Positions 7,776 through 20,430 of a stretch of DNA of 64,000 nt are shown here, one piece after another. The notes beneath the pieces were generated by a model. That model worked only from the letters and a program-made list of their open reading frames with translations. It ran no database searches and was not told the origin of the DNA. Where the stretch lies: assembly GCA_964016885.1 (NCBI GenBank), contig OZ024744.1:26802108-26866107 (forward strand), read 5' to 3'. This DNA is from Eledone cirrhosa (Eukaryota; Mollusca; Cephalopoda; Octopoda; Eledonidae). The number at the start of each line of letters is the position of its first letter. The stretch's first letter is position 1. Position numbers and translations under genes: made by a program.

Positions 7776-10700
7776 GTAAGAAGGGAGGTAACCTTAGGGC
7801 CAAGGACACCAGAAGTCTCCACTGTTACGGCAAGGCATCTCAGTGCATGTGGTGGTAAGAAGGGAGGTAACCTTAGGGCCAGGGACAACAGAAGACTCCA
7901 CTGTTACGGCTAGGCATCTCAGTGCATGTGGTGGTAAGAAGGGAGGTAACCTTAGGGCCAGGGACACCAGAAGACTCCACTGTTACGGCTAGGCATGTCA
8001 GTGCATGTGGTGGTAAGAAGGGAGGTAACCTTAGGGCCAAGGACACCAGAAGTCTACACTGTTACGGCTAGGCATCTCAGTGCATGTGGTGGTAAGAAGG
8101 GAGGTAACCTTAGGGCCAGGGACACCAGACGTCTCCACTGCTACGGCTAGGCATCTCAGTGCATGTCGTGGTAAGAAGGGAGGTAACATTAGGGCCAAGG
8201 ACACCAGGAGACTCCACTGCTACGGCTAGGCATCTCAGTGCATGTGGTGGTAAGAGGGAGGTAACCTTAGGGCCAGGGTCACCAGAAGTATCCACTGTTA
8301 CGGCTAGGCATCTCAGTGCATGTAGTGGTAAGAAAGGAGGTAACCTTAGGGCCAGGGACACCAGAAGTCTCCACTGCTACGGCTAGGCATCACAGTGCAT
8401 GTGGTGGTAAGAAGGGAGGTAACCTTAGGGCTAGGGACACCAGAAGTCTCCACTGTTACGGCTAGGTATCTCAGTGCATGTGGTGGTAAGAAGGGAGCTT
8501 ACCTTATGGCCAAGGACACCAGAAGTCTCCACTGCTACGGCTAGGCATCTCAGTGAATGTGGTGGTAAGAAGGGAGGTAACCTTAGGGCCAGGGACACCA
8601 GAAGTCTCCACTGTTACGGCTAGGCATCTCAGTGCATGTGCTGGTAAGAAGGGAGGTAACCTTAGGGCCAAGGACACCAGAAGTCTCCACTGTTACGGCT
8701 AGGCATCTCAGTGCATGTGGTGGTAAGAAGGGAGGTAACCTTAGGGCCAGGGACACCAGAAGTCTCCACTGTTACGGCTAGGCATCTCAGTGCATGTGGT
8801 GGTAAGAAGGGAGGTAACCTTAGGGCCAGGGACACCAGAAGTCTCCACTGTTACGGCTAGGCATCTCAGTGCATGTGGTGGTAAGAAGGGAGGTAACCTT
8901 AGGGCCAGGGACACCAGAAGTCTCTACTGTTACGGCTAGGCATCTCAGTGCATGTGGTGGTAAGAAGGGAGGTAACCATAGGGCCAAGGACAACAGAAGT
9001 CTCCACTGTTACGGCTAGGCAACTCAGTGCATGTGGTGGTAAGAAGGGAGGTAACCTTAGGGCCAGGGACACCAGAAGTCTCCACTGTTACGGCTAGGCA
9101 TCTCAGTGCATGTGGTGGTAAGAAGGGAGGTAACCTTAGGGCCAGGGACACCAGAAGTCTCCACTGCTACGGCTAGGCATCTCAGTGCATGTGGTGGTAA
9201 GAGGGGAGGTAACCTTAGGGCCAGGGACACCAGAAGATTCCACTGCTACGGCTAGGCATCTCAGTGCATGTGGTGGTAAGAAAGGAGGTAACCTTAGGGC
9301 CAGGGACACCAGAAGTCTCCACTGCTACGGCTAGGCATCTCAGTGCATGTGGTGGTAAGAAGGGAGGTAAACTTTGGGCCAGGGACACCAGAAGTCTCCA
9401 CTGCTACGGCTAGGCATCTCAGTGCATGTGGTGGTAAGATGGAGGTAACCTTTGGGCCAGGGACACCAGAAGTCTCCACTGCTACGGCTAGGCATCTCAG
9501 TGCATGTGGTGGTAAGAAGGGAGGTAACCTTAGGGCCAGGGACACCAGAAGTCGCCACTTTTACGGCTAGGCATCTCAGTGCATGTGGTGGTAAGAAGGG
9601 AGGTAACCTTAGGGCCAGGGACAGCAGAAGTCTCCACTGCCACGGCTAGGCATCTCAGTGCATGTGGTGGTAAGAAGGGAGGTAACCTTAGGGCCAAGGA
9701 CACCAGAAGTCTACACTGTTACGGCTAGGCATCTCAGTGCATGTGGTGGTAAGAAGGGAGGTAACCTTAGGGCCAGGGACACCAGACGTCTCCACTGCTA
9801 CGGCTAGGCATCTCAGTGCATGTCGTGGTAAGAAGGGAGGTAATCTTAGGTCCAGGGACACCAGACGTCTCCACTGCTACGGCTAGGCATCTCAGTGCAT
9901 ATGGTGGTAAGAATGGAGGCAACCTTAGGGCCAAGGACACCAGGAGTCTCCACTGCTACGGCTAGGCATCTCAGTGCATGTGGTGGTAAGAAAGGAGGTA
10001 ACCTTAGGGCCAGGGACACCAGAAGTCTCCACTGGTACGGCTAGGCATCTCAGTGCATGTGGTGGTAAGAAGGGAGGTAACCTTAGGGCCAGGGACACCA
10101 GACGTCTCCACTGCTACGGCCGGCATCTCAGTGCATATGGTGGTAAGAAGGGAGGTAACCTTTGGGCTAGGGACACCAGAAGTCTCCACTGTTACGGCTA
10201 GGTATCTCAGCGCATGTGGTGGTAAGAAGGGAGGTAACCTTAGGGCCAGGGACACCAGAAGACTCCACTGTTACGGCTAGGCATCTCAGTGCATGTGGTG
10301 GTAAGAAGGGAGGTTACCTTATGGCCAAGGGCACCAGAAGTCTCCACTGCTACGGCTAGGCATCTCAGTGAATGTGGTGGTAAGAAGGGAGGTAACCTTA
10401 GGGCCAGGGACACCAGAAGTCTGCACTGTTACGGCTAGGCATCTCCGTGCATGTGGTGGTGAGAAGGGAGGTAACCTTAGGGCCAGGGAAAACCAGAAGT
10501 CTCCACTGTTACGGCTAGGCATCTCAGTGCATGTGGTGGTAAGAAGGGAGGTAACGTTAGGGACAGGGACACCAGAAGATTCCACTGCTACGGCTAGGCA
10601 TCTCAGTGCATGTGGTGGTAAGAAGGGAGGTAACCATAGGTCCAAGGACAACAGAAGTCTCCACTGTTACGGCTAGGCATCTCAGTGCATGTGGTGGTAA

Positions 10701-13700
10701 GAAGGGAGGTAACCTTAATCCCAAGGACACCAGAAGTCTCCAGCGTTACGGCTAGGTATCTCAGTGCATGTGGTGGTAAGGAGGGAGGTAATCTTAGGGC
10801 CAGGGACACCAGAAGTCTCCACTGTTACGGCTAGGCATCTCAGTGCATGTGGTGGTAAGAAGGGAGGTAACCTTAGGGACAAGGACACCAGAAGTCTCCA
10901 CTGTTACGGCTAGGCATATCAGTGCATGTGGTGGTAAGAAGGGAGGTAACCTTAGGGCCAGGGACACCAGAAGTTTCCACTGCTACGGCTAGGCATGTCA
11001 GTGCATGTGGTGGTAAGAAAGGAGGTAACCTTAGGGCCAGGGACACCAGACGTCTCCACTGTTACGGCTAGGAATCTCAGTGCATGTGGTGGTAAGAAGG
11101 GAGGTAACCTTAGGGCCAGGGACACCAGAAGTCTCCACTGTTACGGCTAGGCATCTCAGTGCATGTGGTGGTAAGAAGGGAGGTAACCTTAGGGCCAAGG
11201 ACACCAGAAGTCTACACTGTTACGGCTAGGCATCTCAGTGCATGTGGTGGTAAGAAGGGAGGTAACCTTAGGGCCAGGGACACCAGACGTCTCCACTGCT
11301 ACGGCTAGGCATCTCAGTGCATGTCGTGGTGAGAAGGGAGGTAACATTAGGGCCAAGGACACCAGGAGTCTCCACTGCTACGGCTAGGCATCTCAGTGCA
11401 TGTGGTGGTAAGAAGGGAGGTAACCTTAGGGCCAGGGACACCAGAAGTATCCACTGTTACGGCTAGGCATCTCAGTGCATGTGGTGGTAAGAAAGGAGGT
11501 AACCTTAGGGCCAGGGACACCAGAAGTCTCCACTGCTACGGCTAGGCATCACAGTGCATGTGGTGGTAAGAAGGGAGGTAACCTTAGGGCCAGGGACACC
11601 AAACGTCTCCAATGCTACGGCTAGGCATCTCAGTGCATATGGTGGTAAGAAGGGAGGTAACCTTAGGGCTAGGGACACCAGAAGTCTCCACTGTTACGGC
11701 TAGGTATCTCAGTGCATGTGGTGGTAAGAAGGGAGGTAACCTTAGGGCCAGGGACACCAGGAGACTCCACTGTTACGGCTAGGCATCTCAGTGCATGTGG
11801 TGGTAAGAAGGGAGGTTACCTTATGGCCAAGGACACCAGAAGTCTCCACTGCTACGGCTAGGCATCTCAGTGAATGTGGTGGTAAGATGGAGGTAACCTT
11901 AGGGCCAGGGACACCAGAAGTCTCCACTGTTACGGCTAGGCATCTCAGTGCATGTGCTGGTTAGAAGGGAGGTAACCTTAGGGCCAAGGACACCAGAAGT
12001 CTCCACTCTTACGGCTAGGCATCTCAGTGCATGTGGTGGTAAGAAGGGAGGTAACCATAGGGCCAAGGACAACAGAAGTCTCCACTGTTACGGCTAGGCA
12101 TCTCAGTGCATTTGGTGGTAAGAAGGGAGGTAACCTTAGGGCCAGGGACACCAGAAGTCTCCACTGTTACGGCTAGGCATCTCAGTGCATGTGGTGGTAA
12201 GGAGGTAGGTAATCTTAGGGCCAGTGACACCAGAAGTCTCCACTGTTACGGCTAGGCATCTCAGTGCATGTGGTGGTAAGAAGGGAGGCAACCTTAGGGC
12301 CAGGGACACCAGAAGTCTCCACTGCTACAGCTAGGCATCTCAGTGCATGTGGTGGTAAGAAGGGAGGTAACCATAGGGCCAAGGACAACAGAAGTCTCCA
12401 CTGTTACGGCTAGGCATCTCAGTGCATGTGTTGGTAAGAAGGGAGGTAACCTTAGGGCCAGGGACACCAGAACTCTCCACTGTTACGGCTAGGCATATCA
12501 GTGCATGTGGTGGTAAGAAGGGAGGTAACCTTAGGGCCAGGGACACCAGAAGTCTCCACTGTTACGGCTAGGCATCTCAGTGCATGTGGTGGTAAGAAGG
12601 GAGGTAACCTTTGGGCCAGGGACACCAGAAGTTTCCACTGCTACGGCTAGGCATGTCAGTGCATGTGGTGGTAAGAAAGGAGGTAACCTTAGGGCCACGG
12701 ACACCAGAAGTCTCCACTGTTACGGCTAGGAATCTCAGTGCATGTGGTGGTAAGAAGGGAGGTAACCTTAGGGCCAGGGACACCAGAAGTCTCCACTGTT
12801 ACGGCTAGGCATCTCAGTGCATGTGCTGGTAAGAAGGGATGTAACCTTAGGGCCAAGGACACCAGAAGTCTACACTGTTACGGCTAGGCATCTCAGTGCA
12901 TGTGGTGGTAAGAAGGGAGGTAACCTTAGGGCCAGGGACACCAGAAGTCTCCACTGTTACGGCTAGGCATCTCAGTGCATGTGGTGGTAAGAAGGGAGGC
13001 AACCTTAGGGCCAAGGACACCAGAAGTCTCCACTGTTACGGCTAGGCATCTCAGTGCATGTGGTGGTAAGAAGGGAGGTAACCTTAGGGCCAGGGACACC
13101 AGAAGTCTCCACTGTTACGGCTAGGCATCTCAGTGCATGTGGTGGTAAGAAGGGAGCTAACCTTAGGGCCAGGGACACCAGAAGTCTCCACTGCTACGGC
13201 TAGGCATCTCAGTGCATATGGTGGTAAGAGGGGAGGTAACATTAGAGCCAGGGACACCAGAAGAATCCACTGCTACGGCTAGGCATCTCAGTGCATGTGG
13301 TGGTAAGAAAGGAGGTAACCTTAGGGCCAGGGACACCAGAAGTCTCCACTGCTACGGCTAGGCATCTCAGTGCATGTGGTGGTAAGAAGGGAGGTAAACT
13401 TTGGGCCAGGGACACCAGAAGTCTCCACTGCTACGGCTAGGCATCTCAGTGCATGTGGTGGTAAGAAGGGAGGTAACCTTTGGGCCAGGGACACCAGAAT
13501 TCTCCACTGCTACGGCTAGGCATCTCAGTGCATGTGGTGGTAAGAAGGGAGGTATCCTTAGGGCCAGGGACACCAGAAGTTTCCACTGCTACGGCTAGGC
13601 ATCTCAGTGCATGTGGTGGTAAGAAGGGGGGTAACCTTAGGGCCAGGGACACCAGAATTCGCCACTTTTACGGCTAGGCATCTCAGTGCATGTGGTGGTA

Positions 13701-14097
13701 AGAAGGGAGGTAACCTTAGGGCCAGGGACAGCAGAAGTCTCCACTGCTACGGCTAGGCATCTCAGTGCATGTGGTGGTAAGAAGGGAGGTAACCTTAGGG
13801 CCAAGGACACCAGAAGTCTACACTGTTACGGCTAGGCATCTCAGTGCATGTGGTGGTAAGAAGGGAGGTAACCTTAGGGCCAGGGACACCAGACGTCTCC
13901 ACTGCTACGGCTAGGCATCTCAGTGCATGTCGTGGTAAGAAGGGAGGTAACCTTAGGTCCAGGGACACCAGACGTCTCCCCTGCTACGGCTAGGCATCTC
14001 AGTGCATGTGGTGGTAAGAATGGAGGTAACCTTAGGGCCAAGGACACCAGGAGTCTCCACTGCTACGGCTAGGCATCTCAGTGCATGTGGTGGTAAG
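7776..14097 (+). repeat. Outer array zone: diverged monomers without the AAGGAAG subtype
   Basis: These roughly 80 monomers carry many private substitutions, and none shows the AAGGAAGTAACC 78-bp form. Other one-base deletions occur sporadically (about 8255, 9440, 10120, 11887). A marker pair, TCTACACTG followed 108 bp later by GCATGTCGTGG, occurs four times (second marker at 8161, 9818, 11319 and 13925), spaced 1657, 1501 and 2606 bp, that is about 21, 19 and 33 monomers. This is an older, partly eroded higher-order pattern. Confidence 0.8.
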
Positions 14098-17000
14098 AAG
14101 GAAGTAACCTTAAGGCCAAGGACACCAGAAGTCTCCACTGTTACGGCTAGGCATCTCAGTGCATGTGGTGGTAAGAAGGGAGGTAACCTTAGGGTCAGGG
14201 ACACCAGAAGTCTCCACTGCTACGGCTAGGCATCTCAGTGCATGTGGTGGTAAGAAGGAAGGAACCGTAGGGCCAAGGACACCAGAAGTCTCCACTCTTA
14301 CGGCTAGGCATCTCAGTGCATGTGGTTGTAAGAAGGGAAGTAACCTTAGGGCCAGGGACACCAGAAGTCTCCACTGCTACGGCTAGACATCTCAGTGCAT
14401 GCGGTGGTAAGAAGGGAGGTAACCTAAGGGCCAGGGACACCAGAAGTCTCCACTGTTACGGCTAGGCATCTCAGTGCATGTGGTGGTAAGAAGAGAGGTA
14501 ACCTTAGGGCCAGGGACACCAGAAGTCTCCACAGCTACGGCTAGGCATCTCAGTGCATGTGGTGGTAAGAAGGAAGTAACCTTAGGGCCAAGGACACCAG
14601 AAGTCTCCACTGTTACGGCTAGGCATCTCAGTGCATGTGGTGGTATGAAGGGAGGTAACCTTAGGGCCAAGGACACCAGAAGTCTTCACTGTTACGGCTA
14701 GGCATGTCAGTGAATGTGGTGGTAAGAAGGGTGGTAACCTTAGTGCCAGGGACACCAGAAGTCTCCACTGTTACGGCTAGGCATCTCAGTGCATGTGGTG
14801 GTAAGAAAGGAGGTAAACTTAGGGCCGGGGACACCAGAAGTCTCCACTGTTACGGCTAGGCATCTCAGTGCATGTGGTGGTAAGATGGGAGGTAACCTTA
14901 GGGCCAGGGACACCAGAAGTCTCCACTGTTACGGCTAGGCATCTCAGTGCATGTGGTGCTAAGAAGGGAGGTAACCTTAGGGCCAGGGACACCAGAGATC
15001 TCCACTGCTACGGCTAGGCATCTCAGTGCATGTGGTGGTAAGAAGGGAGGTAACCTTAGGGCCAGGGACGGCAGAAGTCTCCACTGCTACCGCTAGGCAT
15101 CTCAGTGCATGTGGTGGTAAGAAGGGAGGTAACCTTAGGGCCAGGGACACCAGACGTCTTCACTGTTACGGGTAGGCATCTTAGTGCATGTGGTGGTAAG
15201 AAGGGAGGTAACCTTACGGCCAAGGACACCAGAAATCTCCACTGTTACGGCTAGGCATCTCAGTGCATGTGATGGTAAGAAGGGAGGTAACCTTAGGGCC
15301 AGGGACAGCAGAAGACTCCACTGTTACGGCTAGGCATCTCAGTGCATGTGGAGGTAAGAAGGGAGGTAACCTTAGGGCCAGGGACACTAGAAGACTCCAC
15401 TTTAACGGCTAGGCATCTCAGTGCATGTGGTGGTAAGAAAGGAAGTAACCTTTGGGCCAAGGACACCAGAAGTCTCCACTGTTACGGCTAGGCATCTCAC
15501 TGCATGTGGTGGTAAGAAGGGAGGTAACCTTAGGGCCAGGGACACCAGAAGTTTCCACTGCAACGGCTAGGCATCTCAGTGCATGTGGTGGTAAGAAGGG
15601 AGGTAAACTTAGGGCCAAGGACACCAGAAGTCTCCACTGCTACGGCTAGGCATCTCAGTGCATGTGGTGGTAAGAAAGGAGGTAACCTTAGGGCCAGGGA
15701 CACCATAAGTCTCCACTACTACGGCTAGGCATCTCAGTGCACGTGGTGGTAAGAAAGGAGGTAACCTTAGGGCCAGGGACACCAGAAGACTTCACTGTTA
15801 CGGCTAGGCATCTCAATGCATGTGGTGGTAAGAAGGGAGGTAACCTTATGGGCCAAGGACAGCAGAAGTATCCACTGCTACGGCTAGGCATCTCAGTGCA
15901 TGTGGTGGTAAGAAGGAAGTAACCTTAGGGCCAAGGACACCAGAAGTCTCCACTGTTACGGCTAGGCATCTCAGTGCATGTGGTGGTAAGAAGGGAGGTA
16001 ACCTTAGGGCCAAGGACACCAGAAGTCTTCACTGTTACGGCTAGGCATGTCAGTGCATGTGGTGGTAAGAAGGGTGGTAACCTTAGTGCCAGGGACACCA
16101 GAAGTCTCCACTGTTACGGCTAGGCATCTCAGTGCATGTGGTTGTAAGAAAGGAGGTAAACTTAGGGCCAGGGACACCAGAAGTCTCCACTGTTACGGCT
16201 AGGCATCTCAGTGCATGTGGTGGTAAGAAGGGAGGCAACCTTAGGGCCAGGGACACCAGAAGTCTCCACTGTTACGGCTAGGCATCTCAGTGCATGTGGT
16301 GCTAAGAAGGGAGTTAACCTTAGGGCCAGGGACACCAGAAGTCTCCACTGCTACGGCTAGGCATCTCAGTGCATGTGGTGGTAAGAAGGGAGGGAACCTT
16401 AGGGCCAGGGACAGCAGAAGTCTCCACTGCTACCGCTAGGCATCTCAGTGCATGTGGTGGTAAGAAGGGAGGTAACCTTAGGGCCAGGGACACCAGACGT
16501 CTCCACTCTTACGGGTAGGCATCTCAGTGCATGTGGTGGTAAGAAAGGAAGTAACCTTTGGGCCAAGGACACCAGAAGTCTCCACTGTTACGGCTAGGCA
16601 TCTCAGTGCATGTGGTGGTAAGAAGGGAGGTAACCTTAGGGCCAGGGACACCAGAAGTCTCCACTGCTACGGCTAGGCATCTCAGTGCATGTGGTGGTAA
16701 GAAGGAAGTAACCTTAGGGCCAAGGACACCAGAAGTCTCCACTGTTACGGCTAGGCATCTCAGTGCATGTGGTGGTAAGAAGGGAGGTAACCTTAGGGCC
16801 AGGGACACCAGAAGACTCCACTGCTACGGCTAGGCATCTCAGTGCATGTGGTGGTAAGAAGGAAGTAAACTTAGGGCCAGGGACACCAGAAGTCTCCACT
16901 GCTACGGCTAGACATCTCAGTGCATGTGGTGGTAAGAAGGGAGGTAACCTTAAGGCCAGGGACACCAGAAGACTCCACTGTTACGGCTAGGCATCTCAGT

Positions 17001-19158
17001 GCATGTGGTGGTAAGTATGGAGGTAACCTTAGGGCCAAGGACACCAGAAATCTCCACTGTTACGGCTAGGCATCTCAGTGCATGTGGTGGTAAGAAAGGA
17101 AGTAACCTTTGGGCCAAGGACACCAGAAGTCTCCACTGTTACGTCTAGGCATCTCAGTGCATGTGGTGGTAAGAAGGGAGGTAACCTTAGGGCCAGGGAC
17201 GGCAGAAGTCTCCACTGCTACCGCTAGGCATCTCAGTGCATGTGGTGGTAAGAAGGGAGGTAACCTTAGGGCCAGGGACACCAGACGTCTTCACTGTTAC
17301 GGGTAGGCATCTCAGTGCATGTGGTGGTAAGAAGGGAGGTAACCTTACGGCCAAGGACACCAGAAATCTCCACTGTTACGGCTAGGCATCTCAGTGCATG
17401 TGATGGTAAGAAGGGAGGTAACCTTAGGGCCAGGGACACCAAAAGACTCCACTGTTACGGCTAGGCATCTCAGTGCATGTGGTGGTAAGAAGGGAGGTAA
17501 CCTTAGGGCCAGGGACACTAGAAGACTCCACTTTAACGGCTAGGCATCTCAGTGCATGTGGTGGTAAGAAAGGAAGTAACCTTTGGGCCAAGGACACCAG
17601 AAGTCTCCACTGTTACGGCTAGGCATCTCAGTGCATGTGGTGGTAAGAAGGGAGGTAACCTTAGGGCCAGGGACACCAGAAGTTTCCACTGCTACGGCTA
17701 GGCATCTCAGTGCATGTGGTGGTAAGAAGGAAGTAACCTTAGGGCCAAGGACACCAGAAGTCTCCACTGTTACGGCTAGGCATCTCAGTGCATGTGGTGG
17801 TAAGAAGGGAGGTAACCTCAGGGCCAGGGACACCAGAAGTCTCCACTGCTACGGCTAGGCATCTCAGTGCATGTGGTGGTAAGAAGGAAGTAACCTTAGG
17901 GCCAAGGACACCAGAAGTCTCCACTGTTACGGCTAGGCATCTCAGTGCATGTGGTCGTAAGAAGGGAGGTAACCTTAGGGCCAAGGACACCAGAAGTCTT
18001 CACTGTTACGGCTAGGCATGTCAGTGCATGTGGTGGTAAGAAGGGTGGTAACCTTAGTGCCAGGGACACCAGAAGTCTCCACTGTTACGGCTAGGCATCT
18101 CAGTGCATGTGGTTGTAAGAAAGGAGGTAAACTTAGGGCCAGGGACACCAGAAGTCTCCACTGTTACGGCTAGGCATCTCAGTGCATGTGGTGCTAAGAA
18201 GGGAGTTAACCTTAGGGCCAGGGACACCAGAAGTCTCCACTGCTACGGCTAGGCATCTCAGTGCATGTGGTGGAAAGAAGGGAGGGAACCTTAGGGCCAG
18301 GGACAGCAGAAGTCTCCACTGCTACCGCTAGGCATCTCAGTGCATGTGGTGGTAAGAAGGGAGGTAACCTTAGGGCCAGGGACACCAGACGTCTCCACTC
18401 TTACGGGTAGGCATCTCAGTGCATGTGGTGGTAAGAAGGGAGGTAACCTTAGGGCCAGGGACACCAGAAGTCTCCACTGCTACGGCTAGGCATCTCAGTG
18501 CATGTGGTGGTAAGAAGGGAGGTAACCTTAAGGCCAGGGACACCAGAAGACTCCACTGTTACGGCTAGGCATCTCAGTGCATGTGGTGGTAAGTATGGAG
18601 GTAACCTTAGGGCCAAGGACACCAGAAATCTCCACTGTTACGGCTAGGCATCTCAGTGCATGTGGTGGTAAGAAAGGAAGTAACCTTTGGGCCAAGGACA
18701 CCAGAAGTCTCCACTGTTACGTCTAGGCATCTCAGTGCATGTGGTGGTAAGAAGGGAGGTAACCTCAGGGCCAGGGACACCAGAAGTCTCTACTGCTACG
18801 GCTAGGCATCTCAGTGCATGTGGTGGTAAGAAGGAAGTAACCTTAGGGCCAAGGACACCAGAAGTCTCCACTGTTACGGCTAGGCATGTCAGTGCATGTG
18901 GTGGTAAGAAGGGTGGTAACCTTAGTGCCAGGGACACCAGAAGTCTCCACTGTTACGGCTAGGCATCTCAGTGCATATGGTTGTAAGAAAGGGGGTAAAC
19001 TTAGGGCCAGGGACACCAGAAGTCTCCACTCTTACGGCTAGGCATCTCAGTGGATGTGGTGGTAAGAAGGGAGGTAACCTTAGGGCCAGGGACACCAGAA
19101 GTCTCCACTGTTACGGCTAGGCATCTCAGTGCATGTGGTGCTAAGAAGTGAGGTAACC

Positions 19159-20430
19159 TTAGGGCCAGGGACACCAGAAGTCTCCACTGCTACGGCTAGG
19201 CATCTCAGTGCATGTGGTGGTAAGAAGGGAGCTAACCTTAGGGCCAGGGACAGCAGAAGTCTCCACTGCTACCGCTAGGCATCTCAGTGCATGAGGTGGT
19301 AAGAAGGGAGGTAACCTTAGGGTCAGGAACACCAACGTCTCCACTGCTACGGCTAGGCATCTCAGTGCATGTGGTGGTAAGAAGGAAGTAACCTTAAGGC
19401 CAAGGACACCAGAAGTCTCCACTGTTACGGCTAGGCATCTCAGTGCATGTGGTGGTAAGAAGGGAGGTAACCTTAGGGCCAGGGACACCAGAAGTCTCCA
19501 CTGCTACGGCTAGGCATCTCAGTGCATGTGGTGGTAAGAAGGAAGGAACCGTAGGGCCAAGGACACCAGAAGTCTCCACTCTTACGGCTAGGCATCTCAG
19601 TGCATGTGGTTGTAAGAACGGAAGTAACCTTAGGGCCAGGGACACCAGAAGTCTCCACTGCTACGGCTAGGCATCTCAGTGCATGTGGTGGTAAGAAGGA
19701 AGTAACCTTAGGGCCAGGGACACCAGAAGTCTCCACTGCTACGGCTAGACATCTCAGTGCATGTGGTGGTAAGAAGGGAGGTAACATAAGGGCCAGGGAC
19801 ACCAGAAGTCTCCACTGCTACGGCTAGGCATCTCAGTGCATGTGGTGGTAAGAAGGGAGGTAACCTTAGGGCCAGGGACAGCAGAAGTCTCCACTGCTAC
19901 CGCTAGGCATCTCAGTGCATGAGGTGGTAAGAAGGGAGGTAACCTTAGGGCCAGGGACACCAACGTCTCCACTGCTACGGCTAGGCATCTCAGTGCATGT
20001 GGTGGTAAGAAGGAAGTAACCTTAAGGCCAAGGACACCAGAAGTCTCCACTGTTACGGCTAGGCATCTCAGTGCATGTGGTGGTAAGAAGGGAGGTAACC
20101 TTAGGGCCAGGGACACCAGAAGTCTCCACTGCTACGGCTAGGCATCTCAGTGCATGTGGTGGTAAGAAGGAAGGAACCGTAGGGCCAAGGACACCAGAAG
20201 TCTCCACTCTTACGGCTAGGCATCTCAGTGCATGTGGTTGTAAGAAGGGAAGTAACCTTAGGGCCAGGGACACCAGAAGTCTCCACTGCTACGGCTAGGC
20301 ATCTCAGTGCATGTGGTGGTAAGAAGGAAGTAACCTTAGGGCCAGGGACACCAGAAGTCTCCACTGTTACGGCTAGGCATGTCAGTGCATGAGGTGGTAA
20401 GAAGGGAGGTAACCTTAGGGCCAGGGACAC
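19159..20430 (+). repeat. 628-bp local duplication inside the array
   Basis: GGAAGGAACCGTAGGG occurs at 19,541 and 20,169 with matching neighbours, so about eight monomers are duplicated at 628-bp spacing. The pair is carried along in the 9767-bp duplication (again at about 29,308 and 29,936), so the 628-bp event came first. Confidence 0.8.
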
